Shown here one piece after another: positions 1 through 10,866 of a DNA stretch of 64,000 nucleotides. How positions within the stretch are numbered: the first letter of the stretch is position 1; each line of letters begins with the position of its first letter. Source of the DNA: Rhabdornis inornatus (taxonomy: Eukaryota; Chordata; Aves; Passeriformes; Rhabdornithidae); assembly GCA_013397075.1 (NCBI GenBank), contig VWZS01006759.1, positions 289,173 to 353,172 on the forward strand, written 5' to 3'. A program made the position numbers and the translations under genes. The notes beneath the pieces were generated by a model. The model did not search any database. It was not told the DNA's origin and saw nothing but the letters and a program-made list of their open reading frames with translations.

Positions 1-256
1 GGAATGGCTCCCACTGCCAGAGGGCAGGGATGGATGGGATTTTGGGCAGGAATTGTTCCCTGGCAGGGTGGGGATGGAATTCCCAGATTTGCTGTGGCTG
101 CCCCTGGATCCCTGGCAGTGCCCAAGGCCAGGTTGGACATTGGGCTTGGAGCACCTGGGACAGTGGGAGGTGTCCCTGCCATGGCAGGGGTGGCACTGGG
201 TGGACTTTGGGGTCCTTTCCATCCCAAACCATTCCGGGATTCTGTGACTCTATGAA
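1..256 (+). mobile_element. CR1 LINE 3' end, cut by window edge
   Basis: The segment runs from the window edge into the characteristic CR1 3' end: the GGATCCCTGGCAGTGCCC core, the CCATGGCAGGG block, a TCCAACCC-like 'ccatcccaaacc' motif, and a tail of two degenerate 8-9-mers (attctgtga, ctctatga). It carries the variant 'GGGGATGGAATTCCCAGATTTG' region, called type A here, and is nearly identical by eye to 32099-32340. The small open frames across it are repeat shadows and not genes. The 5' part lies outside the window. Confidence 0.9.
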
Positions 257-1558
257 ATACTTTATTTCTCACCTTGCTGCCACCCAGCTGAGGTGACCCA
301 GGCAGGTTGGTGAGTGGAATGAAGATATTCCCTAATTTAGTTCATTGCTCTTACTTGCTCATTATTTTTAACATTTTCCCAATGAAAATCTTATTTTTTC
401 CTTAAAATTTTTAATTAAATATTTCCTTAATAGAGGTTTAGATGTTCTTCGCAGCATCTTTTTAAAACTTTGAGCCAACACAAGTGTTTAACTCTGCCGT
501 GGTGGTAAATTAGAATTATTACTGGGTGGATACTCAACTTCAGACAAACCAAGGACACCCAAGAACCCAAATCTCAGACTGTTAAAGCTTTAAATATCAC
601 CTTCTTCTTGTGAAAATAAAGAAGTCACATGGCTTTTAATACTGATGATGAAGAAAGGCACCATATTTATTTATGATGGGCTCAGTAATTCTACCTGGAT
701 GCACTTTGCTTTACGATGGCATTATATACTACAGATATTTGTGCACATAACTCCAGAAAGTGAACTGGTTACACACTGATGGACGTGCTAATCTACCATA
801 AAACATGCATTTCTGATTTTAAGTAGAGCTCTCCATGAACCTAAACATGAGATGCTTTAAGATACATTATCTACACTCCCAGATACATTTCATAATTTGT
901 ATATGTTAAGTAATCGCTGGCACTGTAATAAAATAAATTCTCCCACACTGTCTTCCTTGATCTGTTTTTCCCCCAATACTTCTTAAAACTTTTTAACTTC
1001 CTTGCAGTTAGGAAATTAAATGCAAAATGGCACTCTAGCCTAGCCATAAAGTCGTTTTTTTAATTCAAGTCAGTGTCACCTAAATCATAAAAACCAAATC
1101 AAATGCAGGTAACCTGCAGAAGACACTAACCCAAGCAATTAAGTAAATGGAGAAACTACAGAAAAGTTAGACTCTGGAAAAATTCCTTTGGAAAGTCTTC
1201 TCCCAAAGCTGTCTGCCTTGGACTTGTGGGTTGATTAATCTTGCTAAAGACCTTCAGAGAGCAGCTGACAGTTTTCAGCTGCATCACCTGTACTGAGACT
1301 GTTTTGTTAATGCACAAGAATTATTTCACACAGACTCCACTCTCTAGTGAAGCTCCAATCCCTCCCACCTGCAAATGTAAGGACTGTGTCAGCTCAAACC
1401 ATTCCTCCACTCAGCACAAAGATCACCCTCTGAGGAGGCCCTACTGAAAATCAAAACCCTACTGAAAATCAAAACATCTTCCTCTTCTCACTTATGGAAA
1501 AAGAAATTGGTAAACCTGTAATTTGCCAGGTCCACAATGGTTGTTGCACCTTTCCTTA
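257..1558. other. Non-coding AT-rich interval
   Basis: Nothing gene-like is visible. The sequence is AT-rich with short poly-T and poly-A runs and no long open frame. No repeat family was recognised between the first and second CR1 copies. Confidence 0.5.
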
Positions 1559-1692
1559 CAGAATCATGGGATGGTTTGGGGTGGAAAGGACCTTAAAGCT
1601 CATCCCATCCACCCCCTGCCATGGGCAGGGACACCTTCCACTCTGCCAGGATTCTCCAAACCTGGCCTTGGACACCTTCCTTGGTACCATCC
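1559..1692 (-). mobile_element. CR1 LINE fragment, older copy
   Basis: Read on the minus strand this is a CR1 3' end. The plus strand shows the reverse-complement tail 'agaatcatggga', then 'ggtttggggtggaaaggacc' and a diverged 'ccatgggcagggacacc' block. It is more diverged than the type A and B copies elsewhere, for example 'gccaggattctccaaacc' in place of the usual core, so it looks older. It is truncated at about 130 bp. Confidence 0.8.
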
Positions 1693-4600
1693 AAGTGCTT
1701 GCAATAAGAAACTTAGAATAAACCAAAAGAAACCCAAATCCTACCATTCCCCAGATTCATTTTCTCCTCTGCTAAAGGTAGAGGCCAGGTGTTTCTCCCA
1801 GATCCAGGAGCTCTCCCAGCCACCATGGATTTTCCAAAGTGTGACTGCAAGTGCTGCAGCCAGTCCCTCAAGTATCCTCAGATTAAAACAATCAGGCTTT
1901 TTGAAAGAGGCAGGGCTGTGTCAGTAGATCTCCTAGGCTGAGATCTCATCCATTTTCTCCTGGTATTAATTGTGCAAACCATCTGCTCACTTTTGATTTT
2001 TTTTTTTTCTTTTTAATTGAAAACAAATGCAGAAAGTCATTGAACACTTCAGCCTCATTTGAGACTGCTTCCTCAAGGAGCACACCAAACACTCTGCTTG
2101 GTCTTCCTCTTATTCCTAATGTTCTCCTCAATGGATTTCTCTGGGTCTCTTGCTACTCCCACCTGGATTTTCCCTTCCTTTTTTATTTTGGCTCTGTACA
2201 CTGGTGCTGTTCCTTTTGTAACCTTTTTTTTTCTGGAGGTGAGTTGCCATTTTCCTCTTTTCTTTCTGATATTTAAGGTCTTTGAAGGGCCAGCCCATGA
2301 TGGAACCATGCAGGTTTCCAGTGACAATCTTCCTTTTCCATGCACTGAAATTCCCTCCCCTTTTATTAGAGGCACATCTTACACTTCTGTCCTAAACCTT
2401 CCCCTGTAAGAACTCTGCTTTCCATCTGGGATTATTATTCCCTGTTTTTTCCAAGGACACTGCTTTAAATTTGCAGATTTTCCCGTTTTTTTTTTTCTTT
2501 GGGATTGTTGATCAACACTTCCACAGCCACTTAGTCCATTTTCCAGCCTTATATCATGACTCAAACCCACTAAATCAGAATAAAAACCCAAGATCTTTCC
2601 TCCCCACCTCTATCTACAATATGTGGCTTTAAGCATAAACATGGTATGAAAGATTTTACTGGAAATACCAGATTTAGTATTTCATTTCAACAAAACTATG
2701 ATATTCCTTATGTTTGAAACTTTTAAACAGCACTTAAAATCGAAACTCCTCCACTTCACCACTCTGGTTTTTAAAAGTGGAACTCTCCCTCTGCCTTGTG
2801 CAAGTTTAAATGGGAAAAAAAAAAATATCCTTAATTCCACAAATCCTCTCCAAACAAAAATGTGTAGGGAGTAAAGCAGTGTTTGGTTCATCAAATTCCC
2901 ACATCCAATGCAGGCAGATTTGAATTGTTGCCTTCTTTCCTCTCATATATTTCCCTTTTCCTCTTATGCCCTCCTTCATGCTGGTGGGATTAAGGCAAAA
3001 GGAAGACAAAACAATCTGCTGTAATGAGTCTTCAAAATTGCCATTTGAAAATAAACTTATTTCATGTTGAAATCAGGAAAGGACAACGCTGAACTCGCAT
3101 TAAAAGGAGTTTTCTGTGGGGAAAGTTTGCTTAAATGTTAGAAATTTCTTCATAATTGTTTTTTTCTTCAGAATAGTTGCTCATAAAAATCATAAAAAAT
3201 CCAGCCATGAAGCCCCAGGTGAGAAGAGCAAAATTCTATAAACACAGCCCACCCTTCAGGGGGATGATAAAAGGATTTATCCAGAGAATATTCAGGAGAC
3301 CACCTTCATCCTGAGGGACAGGGGACAATAAAAATATTCCTGAAATATTTTCAACCCATTCTCTGTAGAACCTGAGGAGTTTTGTGCACCCCTTGGCTCC
3401 TGGGCAGGGAAGGCATTGCTTGGAAGTGCTGCTGGCACAGCTCCCTGCCTGGGAAGTAAATGAGAACAAATCCTCACAAAAATATGAATATCTGCATTTT
3501 TTAGGCTCTTTTCTATCCTGGCTGTCTCCCCACCACCAGCTGCACCCTGCAAGAAGAGCCTGGTTTGAGGATTTACAAATATTTCAACCAGAGTCTTTAA
3601 ATTTGGGCAAACTGTACTAATGCATCTGAATGCTCATGATCAGCCTGACCTGAGGGTTAATCTATTTTACAAAGCCTAAAGAAAGATCAATTTGCTGCTT
3701 AAAACTGCCACAGTAAAATTTAACACTGTATTTCCAACTCTTCTCAGTTAAAGGTTTTAGGAGTGAATTATTCAAGGCAATTCAGTGACATTGAACCCAT
3801 TTAACTGTCTGATGCTCAAAATCCAAGTTTTAGTATTTTCCTGAGAAAATGGGAAAACGTTGGAACTTTTTAATTTAAAAAAATTGTTTTCTTACTTGCT
3901 AATGGGATAGTGATGACATAAACATACCTAGAAAATGCAACAAATTTTAAATGTGGTTTCAGTTCTGTATCCTCCCCTCCCATCACCCAAAACCCCAAAA
4001 GGGGCAGAGCAACCTGAAAACCAGAGAGAAGCAGGAATCCCTCATGCTGAAAACTAAAAATATCTAAAAACACATCTATAAAAATATATCTAAAAACACA
4101 CAAAAAGAAAGTGAGATTTAAACCTCAGATTTCCCAAAATGCAGCAAACCAAAGCAGTATGATATTTAATATCCATCCCCCTTCCAGCACACCACGGAAG
4201 AGGCGCTCGCTCCGGTGGATTTATTATGGCTTTGCAAAGTGTTTTTTTTTGTTTGTTTTTTTTTTTTTTTGACAGTAATTTTTTCTGGGAATAACAACAG
4301 CAGGGTTTGGAGCAGCCTGTGAAGCTCAGGGTCCTTGGCCTTTCTGTTGACAGCCACGCTGCCACTTCTCATGTTGCCTGTGCAGCTCAGATGGGAATAG
4401 TCCAAAATGCACCGATTTGTGTCTCCTCAGAACAGATTTTCACACTATCAGAGAGCATGCCAAGGCTTACACTTAGATTTGATTTTTCAGAGGTGCATAA
4501 TTACAAAAATTGCCTTCAGCCTCAGCTGCCCACACACAAGTGCACGTCCAGACACCTCGGGAAGCAATGAACCAGAGATGTTTGGCAGATATTCCGCTCT

Positions 4601-5613
4601 AGTTGTGACGAGGGCTTGCAGCAGCACAGGATATGGAGCTTTCCAGTTCTGCATCTGCACACAAAATTGGACAGAAAAGCCCATTTCCCATTCTCAAAAG
4701 CTGGGTTTCCTGCTGGAGCCGAATGCTCTGCATTCCTCTCGCTAACAAATATCTGAAAAAAAGCTGTTTATGCTTTTCCTTTGTTGCTCTCAGATTCCAA
4801 TGTCACATTCCCTTCCAATGTTTATCCATCTGAGGAACATGGGAAGCTTGCAAGGAATTTTTTTTTGGGTGTCCAGTAATGCTAATCTGACATTTCTATT
4901 ATTTCTGAGCAGCCCAAGTGATTTTGGGACTGAGCAGAATCCGTACCAAGCTGCTTGCAGGAAAAGCAGAATTTCCTGTGATATTATCAACCACATTTTA
5001 CCCCAGAGCAACTGGAGTTGCCTCTTCAGAAGGTGCCACAAACCAGCAGAGCTGGGACACACCTAAAGCACAGCACAGCTTTCTTTTTGAACAAAAAATA
5101 CCCATAACTCATTCTCTGACAGACCCTGAACATGGAAATCCCCTCTTTCACCCCCACAGCATCAGTTCGTGCACTCCAGAGGTCAAAGTCAATCACACAT
5201 TTCTAGAAAGAAATATTTTCTCACTCTCTGAGGGGGAGTTTCTCCCTACAGAGAAGTTCTGGAGCCTTCTGCATCATATCATCTTTACTACAGCACCTGT
5301 TATAACTAAAATAAGCAAAGTCTAATTACAAGATGACATTAATATTGCTGGATTTTATATAAAATAAATCCTGGTCATCAATTTGAATAATCTCTGCCAT
5401 TAAAACAGTTTTGGCCACTCAGACTTTAGGGTTATTAGTGCTTAATTTTAAAGATCAAGGGGGAGGAGAGTTTTGTCCTTTGGGGAAGGCCAAGCTGGAA
5501 TTCAGTGTCACACCCAGAGAAGATGCAACAGAAAATGCTACAGGGACTTGGCTGCATCTTCCAGGAAGTGGCCACTTGACTTAGAAAACATGTTTTGTAT
5601 TTCTGTATTGCAG
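1693..5613. other. Non-coding interval, no recognised gene
   Basis: Nearly 4 kb without recognised repeats or convincing exons. It contains pyrimidine-rich patches (about 1990-2500) and poly-A/T runs (2814-2824, 4242-4270). The longest open frame (4918-5325, plus, 135 codons) has no recognisable domain and no flanking evidence, and open frames of that size are expected by chance. Confidence 0.4.
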
Positions 5614-5718
5614 TTATTTACCTGAAATCACCACCCTCACTGCAGGAGATAAGATATTGCTGAGGTCTCACATGGCAGAAGGAATTCGACAGCGAATTTT
5701 CAGACCACGCGACTTTGT
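5614..5718 (+). CDS. Candidate internal exon, unidentified
   Basis: A 105-bp segment is preceded by 'ttctgtattgcag' (a plausible acceptor ending at 5613) and followed by 'gtgagt' at 5719 (a good donor). One frame is open throughout. It encodes 34 codons plus split codons at both ends, so the exon length is a multiple of three. The translation includes AGDKILLRSHMAEGIRQ and RIFRPRDF, which read as ordinary globular protein, but I do not recognise the family. Two cautions apply. A 35-codon open stretch occurs by chance about one time in five. The reverse strand of the same segment is also open and has its own CAG|GTAAAT donor and a 'tctcctgcag' acceptor. A minus-strand exon would fit better with the apparent minus-strand transcription of this part of the window. 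Identity and strand are unresolved. Confidence 0.25.
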
Positions 5719-7929
5719 GTGAGTGAACTCATCCTTCATCACACAAGTGTGGAATTAACTGGAAGGAAATGCAGGCTTCAGACACTCAGATGGGGTTAAA
5801 CTATCAATCACATACCTGATGGGAAACTGTAGGTCTAAAATCCACGTGGAAACCCCCAAAAATGGGATGCTTGGTATCGATGTGTGACGGAAATCAGGAG
5901 GAGTCTGTGCTGCAGGAGGTTCCTTGGTGGTTCCAAGCCAAGGACAGCAAAAATCCACACAGAATATTTGGTCAAGAAACCTCGTGCTGGAGGATAAAGC
6001 CTCCAGTTATTTTTAGTCAATAAAAAGGAAAAAAAAAAAATACCCAAGTGTGCCTGACAAGAAGGGACTGGAAGCACCAGAGGATTTTGAGATGCTAAGA
6101 CAGAAAGCTTCTTATTTCATTCAATTTGAGAGGTGAAGAGGGAACGGTGCCACAGTTTGGAGGCAAGAATAAAAATTCCATGAAATAGTCTCAGGAGACA
6201 GCTGATAGCACTCATCCATAGTTGGTGACACTCTGACTCTTTCATGAAAAAGGCAATTTTGCTTCCCAGAAAAATATTCTGGCACTGGGGATTCAAGAGG
6301 ACAAGGCTCTCAAGGCGATTTCTGACTTTCTAACCCATATTAATATCTACAGTTATCAAATCCAGAACTTCAAACTGTGACTTTGTAACAAAGAGGATTC
6401 TCAAAAAAACCACAAAAAGCTCTCTTTTGTCATGTATTTACAGCTGAAGAAATCCCATCCATTCAGCCAATTCTTTCCCAATAAAATCTGCTATTTTAAT
6501 GCAGCTTAGCACAAAACTCTTTTCAGGAATGAAGTTGTATTATACATCTCAAACCTGTGTGAGCAGTTGAAGATACTCTGAAAATCATTCAAAATAACAT
6601 TTGATTTTATAGAAATATTAATCACTTTAAAAAAAAAATTCCCTTCTTTCAGCAGAGTGGGAAAAAATGGAGCAATTTTTTTGTTTTTAACATAATGTCT
6701 AAATTCCTCCTTTATGGCATATTTTTGTTCATTTAACCACGTGTTGTTTTTGAGAGATATAAAACTGACCTTGAGTGTGAGACCTGGAAAACCTGAAATT
6801 CCATCTCCCCTCTGTAAAAAGCAACCCTGAGGTGTGCTGTAATTAACTAAAACCATCTCCCCAACGAAGGAGTGAGAGCAGAACACACGGGAGATGCTCT
6901 GGAAAGAAGAAGCTGGTTTCTAAGAAAACTCATCATAAAATGCAAAAATTATCCTCAGACAAGCTGCCTGAAAAGAAAATTTCCCTCTTTGAAAGCAAGG
7001 ACAAACATAATCAAACTTTGGAAACTGGGGGTTTTTTTTTGATTTTTTTTTAAGAGGTAGGACTTTGCTGGTTTATTTTTCTGCTGTTGGAAAGAGACGC
7101 AAAGAATGAAAGAAAATACAGAAGGAAAATTTCTTGAAAGAACGGAACGCAACTGGCAAAGGGAAACATTTAGTGGGGATTGAATTAATTTTGTATTGTA
7201 GCTTTTCACACTTGTGAGGAAATTAATTCTGGGAACTACAAGATGAGAAGTCACTGGCTTGTTTCCAGCACCTCCTCACAGTCATCTGCTTCAAAATCAG
7301 CTTCAAAATTGCATATTTATTTTGGATGAATTACCCATTCCTAGTGTTTTGAACAGCAAAGGCAGAGAGCTAAAATATTGACATTAAAGACTAGACACCA
7401 GCAGAAGAAGTGCTAATTGTTTGCATGCAAAATCGATTTTCCTAGAAAGAGTAAACAGCAAGAAAAAAGTGGTGGAGGTCTTGAAAATCACTCCAAGTTT
7501 TGCCCAAAGAAATGGTTCAGCTTCTGAAACAAATTCTGACCCACTCCCTGCCAAGGAACTGCTGTGAATTAGGTTCTCCAGGAGGGATTTGACTTTATAA
7601 ACCAACTCAGGAGGGAGAAGCTGCTTTGGGTCGCTGGCACCAAGGAAATGGTTTTGTGAGACTCACACCAATGTTTGTCTTAACAGTAACAGGTCTCAGA
7701 AGAGGAATATGGGTTGATGACCTCAATGCCCAAATTTTAAACAAATATATTCATGCAAAATGTATAAAATCAATGTTTTAGTACATGGAAAGCTGATATA
7801 AAACACCCAGCTGATATAAAACACGATTCACCAACTCGTGTTGGGTCTGCCCATCCAAGGACGTGTCCCTGAGGCAACACAGAGTTGGTGTCATGAAGTG
7901 AATAAAATTTAATTCCTGTCTCTACACAG
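5719..7929. other. Non-coding AT-rich interval
   Basis: No recognised gene or repeat. There are poly-A/T runs at about 6030, 6629 and 7030. A direct repeat of 'agctgatataaaacac' occurs at about 7791-7825. Open frames are short and featureless. Confidence 0.45.
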
Positions 7930-8250
7930 AACCATAAAATCCCAGAGTGGTTTGGGTTGGAAAGGACCTTCAAGCCCATCCAGTGCCACCCCTGCCATGG
8001 CAGGGACACCTCCCACTGTCCCAGGCTGCTTCAAGCCCAATGTCCAACCTGGCCTTGGGCACTGCCAGGGATCCAGGGGCAGCCACAGCAAATCTGGGAA
8101 TTCCATCCCCACCCTGCCAGGGAACAATTCCTGCCCAAAATCCCATCCCAACCCACCCTTCTCCACCTTCAGGCCATTCCCCTGTCCCAGCACCCTGTGC
8201 CCCAGTGGGATGTCCCTCTCCAGCCTTGCCGTGATCCCCCTTTGGGCACG
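7930..8250 (-). mobile_element. CR1 LINE 3' end, type A, minus strand
   Basis: The reverse-complement tail (ccataaaatcccagag) begins at about 7930. It is followed by ggtttgggttggaaagg, the CCATGGCAGGGACACC block, the GGATCCAGGGGCAGCC core and the 'AAATCTGGGAATTCC' type A region. The 5' side (after about 8150) departs from other copies, so its left boundary is uncertain. Several overlapping open frames of about 95-104 codons on both strands are repeat shadows. Confidence 0.9.
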
Positions 8251-9441
8251 GGCAGGGTTTGATTGAGCACATCCTCATCCAACATCCCGACCCACCAACG
8301 TTATCAGCTGCACCTCAGCTCTGCCATGCCCAGCTCTCCCTGCTGAGCTGCAACACGAATTGAGCTGTTCCAATCTGAGGGCTCAGCCTGACATTTCCTC
8401 CTCACTCCCAGCCCACCAAGCCTGGCTGCTGGGATGGAAGTTGTGTTTGTTCCCGACGTGTTGGAGCAACGCCGGGGTTCAGCAACTTGTAATCTGCACC
8501 CGAACATTTTGCCTGCCTGGCAACAGCAAGGATTTCTATTTGCATGGTAATGAGACATTTTATTTGACAAGGTGTTGAAGGAAAAGATGCAATAATTTTA
8601 ACAGTTGGGTGTTACACTTTAAACCCATTCAATGAATCTGGGAAAAACATTGCTTCAATAGCAAACTTTATGGGAGCGGAGTGTGGAGCAGGAAAAGGGA
8701 CCAAATACTAATGAAAAAGTAATCACAGCAGCCACCTGTACTCACTGACATATTAAACTCACATTGCACAGGGAAACTATTGAGTTCTGCTCCTCTGGAT
8801 CTGTCTGCCATGAAGTCAGGAAGACCCCAAGCACAGACTAACCAGGGGATGGACACGGTGAGATTTCCACCTCCCTTAACCCCAGACCAAAATGAACTTA
8901 GACCCCACCTCTAACCAAGATCCCCAACCTTAACTTAAATAATCTAATTAGCCTGAAGTTTGCTATCTTTTATCTTTTTTTCCAAAGTAAAGAAAAAGCA
9001 AACTTTGCTTTTATTTTAGAAAAACATCCTCATATTGAATCATCTATACTGTCAAAAATCTGATGTTATATCTGATCTCAGATGTGCAACTTGAATAATG
9101 ACATAGGCATTTGACCAGATGATAAATAGAGATCTTGTTTCCTCTGCAAGGAAGAATGAAGAAATTCAGCTGAGGCCACTGAAGCAAAGATGTCTGGATG
9201 GGTTAGAGAAATAAAAACCACATGGAGTCACCAAAAGAGTCACAGCACGGAAAAATGATGTGAAATATTTTCCAAGATTGCAATTTAAAATAGATGTGCA
9301 ATTATTAGGTGATTATCTAACCCTCCTGTGTTTCAGTGATATCCCTCAAATTAAACCACTGCTTTCCCAGGCAGCCAAACCTCAAGCAGGTGGAGGTGGA
9401 TGTTCAATCCCTGCTGTGGGGCTGGAGTGGTTCTCTTGTGT
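8251..9441. other. Non-coding interval with possible regulatory patch
   Basis: Mostly AT-rich unique DNA. At about 8430-8600 there is a patch with several CpGs and an exact octamer word ATTTGCAT (at about 8538), followed by 'ggtaatgag'. It could be a conserved enhancer-type element, but this rests only on motif content. No exon or repeat was recognised. Confidence 0.3.
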
Positions 9442-9494
9442 GTTCAAGTCCAGGATGGATGGGACTTGGAGCAACCTGGGACAGTGGGGAGTTC
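9442..9494 (+). mobile_element. CR1 LINE short fragment, plus strand
   Basis: 'gttcaagtccagg' followed by 'gacttggagcaacctgggac' is the CR1 stretch that normally reads 'TTCAAGGCCAGGTTGGA..CTTGGAGCAACCTGGG'. The copy stops abruptly before the GGCAGGG block, where a second, oppositely oriented CR1 follows within a few bases. Confidence 0.7.
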
Positions 9495-9506
9495 ATAAGA
9501 TTGTAG

Positions 9507-9800
9507 TCAGAAAATCCTAAAATTATTTGAGTTGGAAGGGACCTTAAATCCCATCCAGTGCCACCCCTGCCATGGCAGGGACACCTCCCACTGTCCCAGG
9601 CTGCTCCAACCCCAATGTCCAACCTGGCCTTGGGCACTGCCAGGGATCCAGGGGCAGCCACAGCTGCTCTAAGCACCCTGTGCCAGGGCCTGCCCACCCT
9701 CCCAGGGAACAATCCCTTCCAAAATCCCACCCAGCCCTGCCTCCTGGCAGTGGGAAACCATTCCCCGTGTCCCATCCCTCCAAGGCCCTTGGAAATAGCT
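9507..9800 (-). mobile_element. CR1 LINE 3' end, type B, minus strand
   Basis: The reverse-complement tail 'cagaaaatcctaaaat' is followed by 'gagttggaagggacc', CCATGGCAGGGACACC, and the core with 'CACAGCTGCTCTAAGCACCC', which is the type B variant (AGCAGCTGTGG with a GGCACAGGGTG neighbour on the sense strand). It faces the short plus-strand CR1 at 9442-9494 tail to tail. The 204-codon open frame starting at 9558 is mostly this repeat. Confidence 0.9.
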
Positions 9801-10774
9801 CAGGGGTTACTTTGCCCTCGATGCCATCACACACACCAACACCTGCATGAACACCTCCACTCTGCCAAAATACCATCAATTTCGCTGTTTAGTGACAAAC
9901 CCCATGAATTTCTCTTGTTAAGCCTCCTTCTGCCCTTTCCTCCAGCGAGATCTTTTATTTCCAGAGTGAATCAGGTTCCCAAGAGCCCACTGCAGGAGGG
10001 AGGGCGAGTGTGCAGCCAGAGGATGCTGCCATCAGGGAAATTCCCCCAAACCAAGCCCTGCTGCAGCACAGCCCGGATTCCCCTGTACCACCAGCCCCGT
10101 TATTTTGATTCACACATTTCAAGCGAAGCAAACACCAGAAGCAATTTGTGTAATAATCCGACAGAAAGTTAAACAAGAGCGAGCAAACTGCAGGAAATTC
10201 ATCACGGCAGAACACGACGGCAAACAAGCGCGGCCCGAGGAGCAGCAGCCAGAGCTGCTCACAACAATGGAACAGCAAGGAGGCACCCAGGGTGTGTGTG
10301 TGTGCAAGAGGGGAAGCAGGCAGAGGGCAAGAAGCCAGACACATTCCACATGACATAAGTAAATAAATCAAAGGAAGTGAGATTAAAACCTGAAATAACT
10401 GGAGGAGGGGAAGAGCTATAGCACCTGCATTGAGGTGTCCGCCCCATGGAGATTAATATCACACAGGCTATGGGAAGGCTGATTTGTGCTGGCTGAGCAG
10501 GGCAAGGCACAAAAAGATTCACAGTTCAGAACCAGAGAGTTAAAAAAAAGAAACCAACCCGGTGTCACTGTTGCCTGGTTGTCAAACTGCAGCGAAACAC
10601 AACAGGGTTGCTCCAAGTGGCTCATGCTAATTTGGATTTACAATAAATTTATATTTTAGTTTTGTTTTTAAGTGTGGCTAAGTCAGAAAAACGCAAAACT
10701 AAACCGTTTGCGAAGTGATCTTTATGTATATTTTAAAAAGTTTCCATTAAAAAACTTAATTTTAACCTCTAGTA
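9801..10774. other. Non-coding interval with CpG-bearing patch
   Basis: At about 10090-10240 the sequence has several CpGs ('caagcgaagc', 'aagagcgagc', 'cacgacggc') in otherwise AT-rich DNA. It is open in places on both strands but has no recognisable domain. A conserved non-coding element or an unrecognised exon are both possible. The rest shows nothing. Confidence 0.3.
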
Positions 10775-10866
10775 GAAGATGTCTCTGCTCATGGCAGGGG
10801 GTTGGAACAAGATGAGTTTTAAGGTCCCTTCCAACCCAAACCAGTCTGGGATTCTGTAATTCTTTT
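10775..10866 (+). mobile_element. CR1 LINE terminal fragment
   Basis: Only the last ~90 bp are present: 'catggcagggggttggaac', 'gatgagttttaaggtccc', 'ttccaacccaaacc', and the tail 'gggattctgtaattctt'. The 'GGGGTTGGAAC' wording marks a different, more classical CR1 subfamily from types A and B. It is strongly 5'-truncated. Confidence 0.85.
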
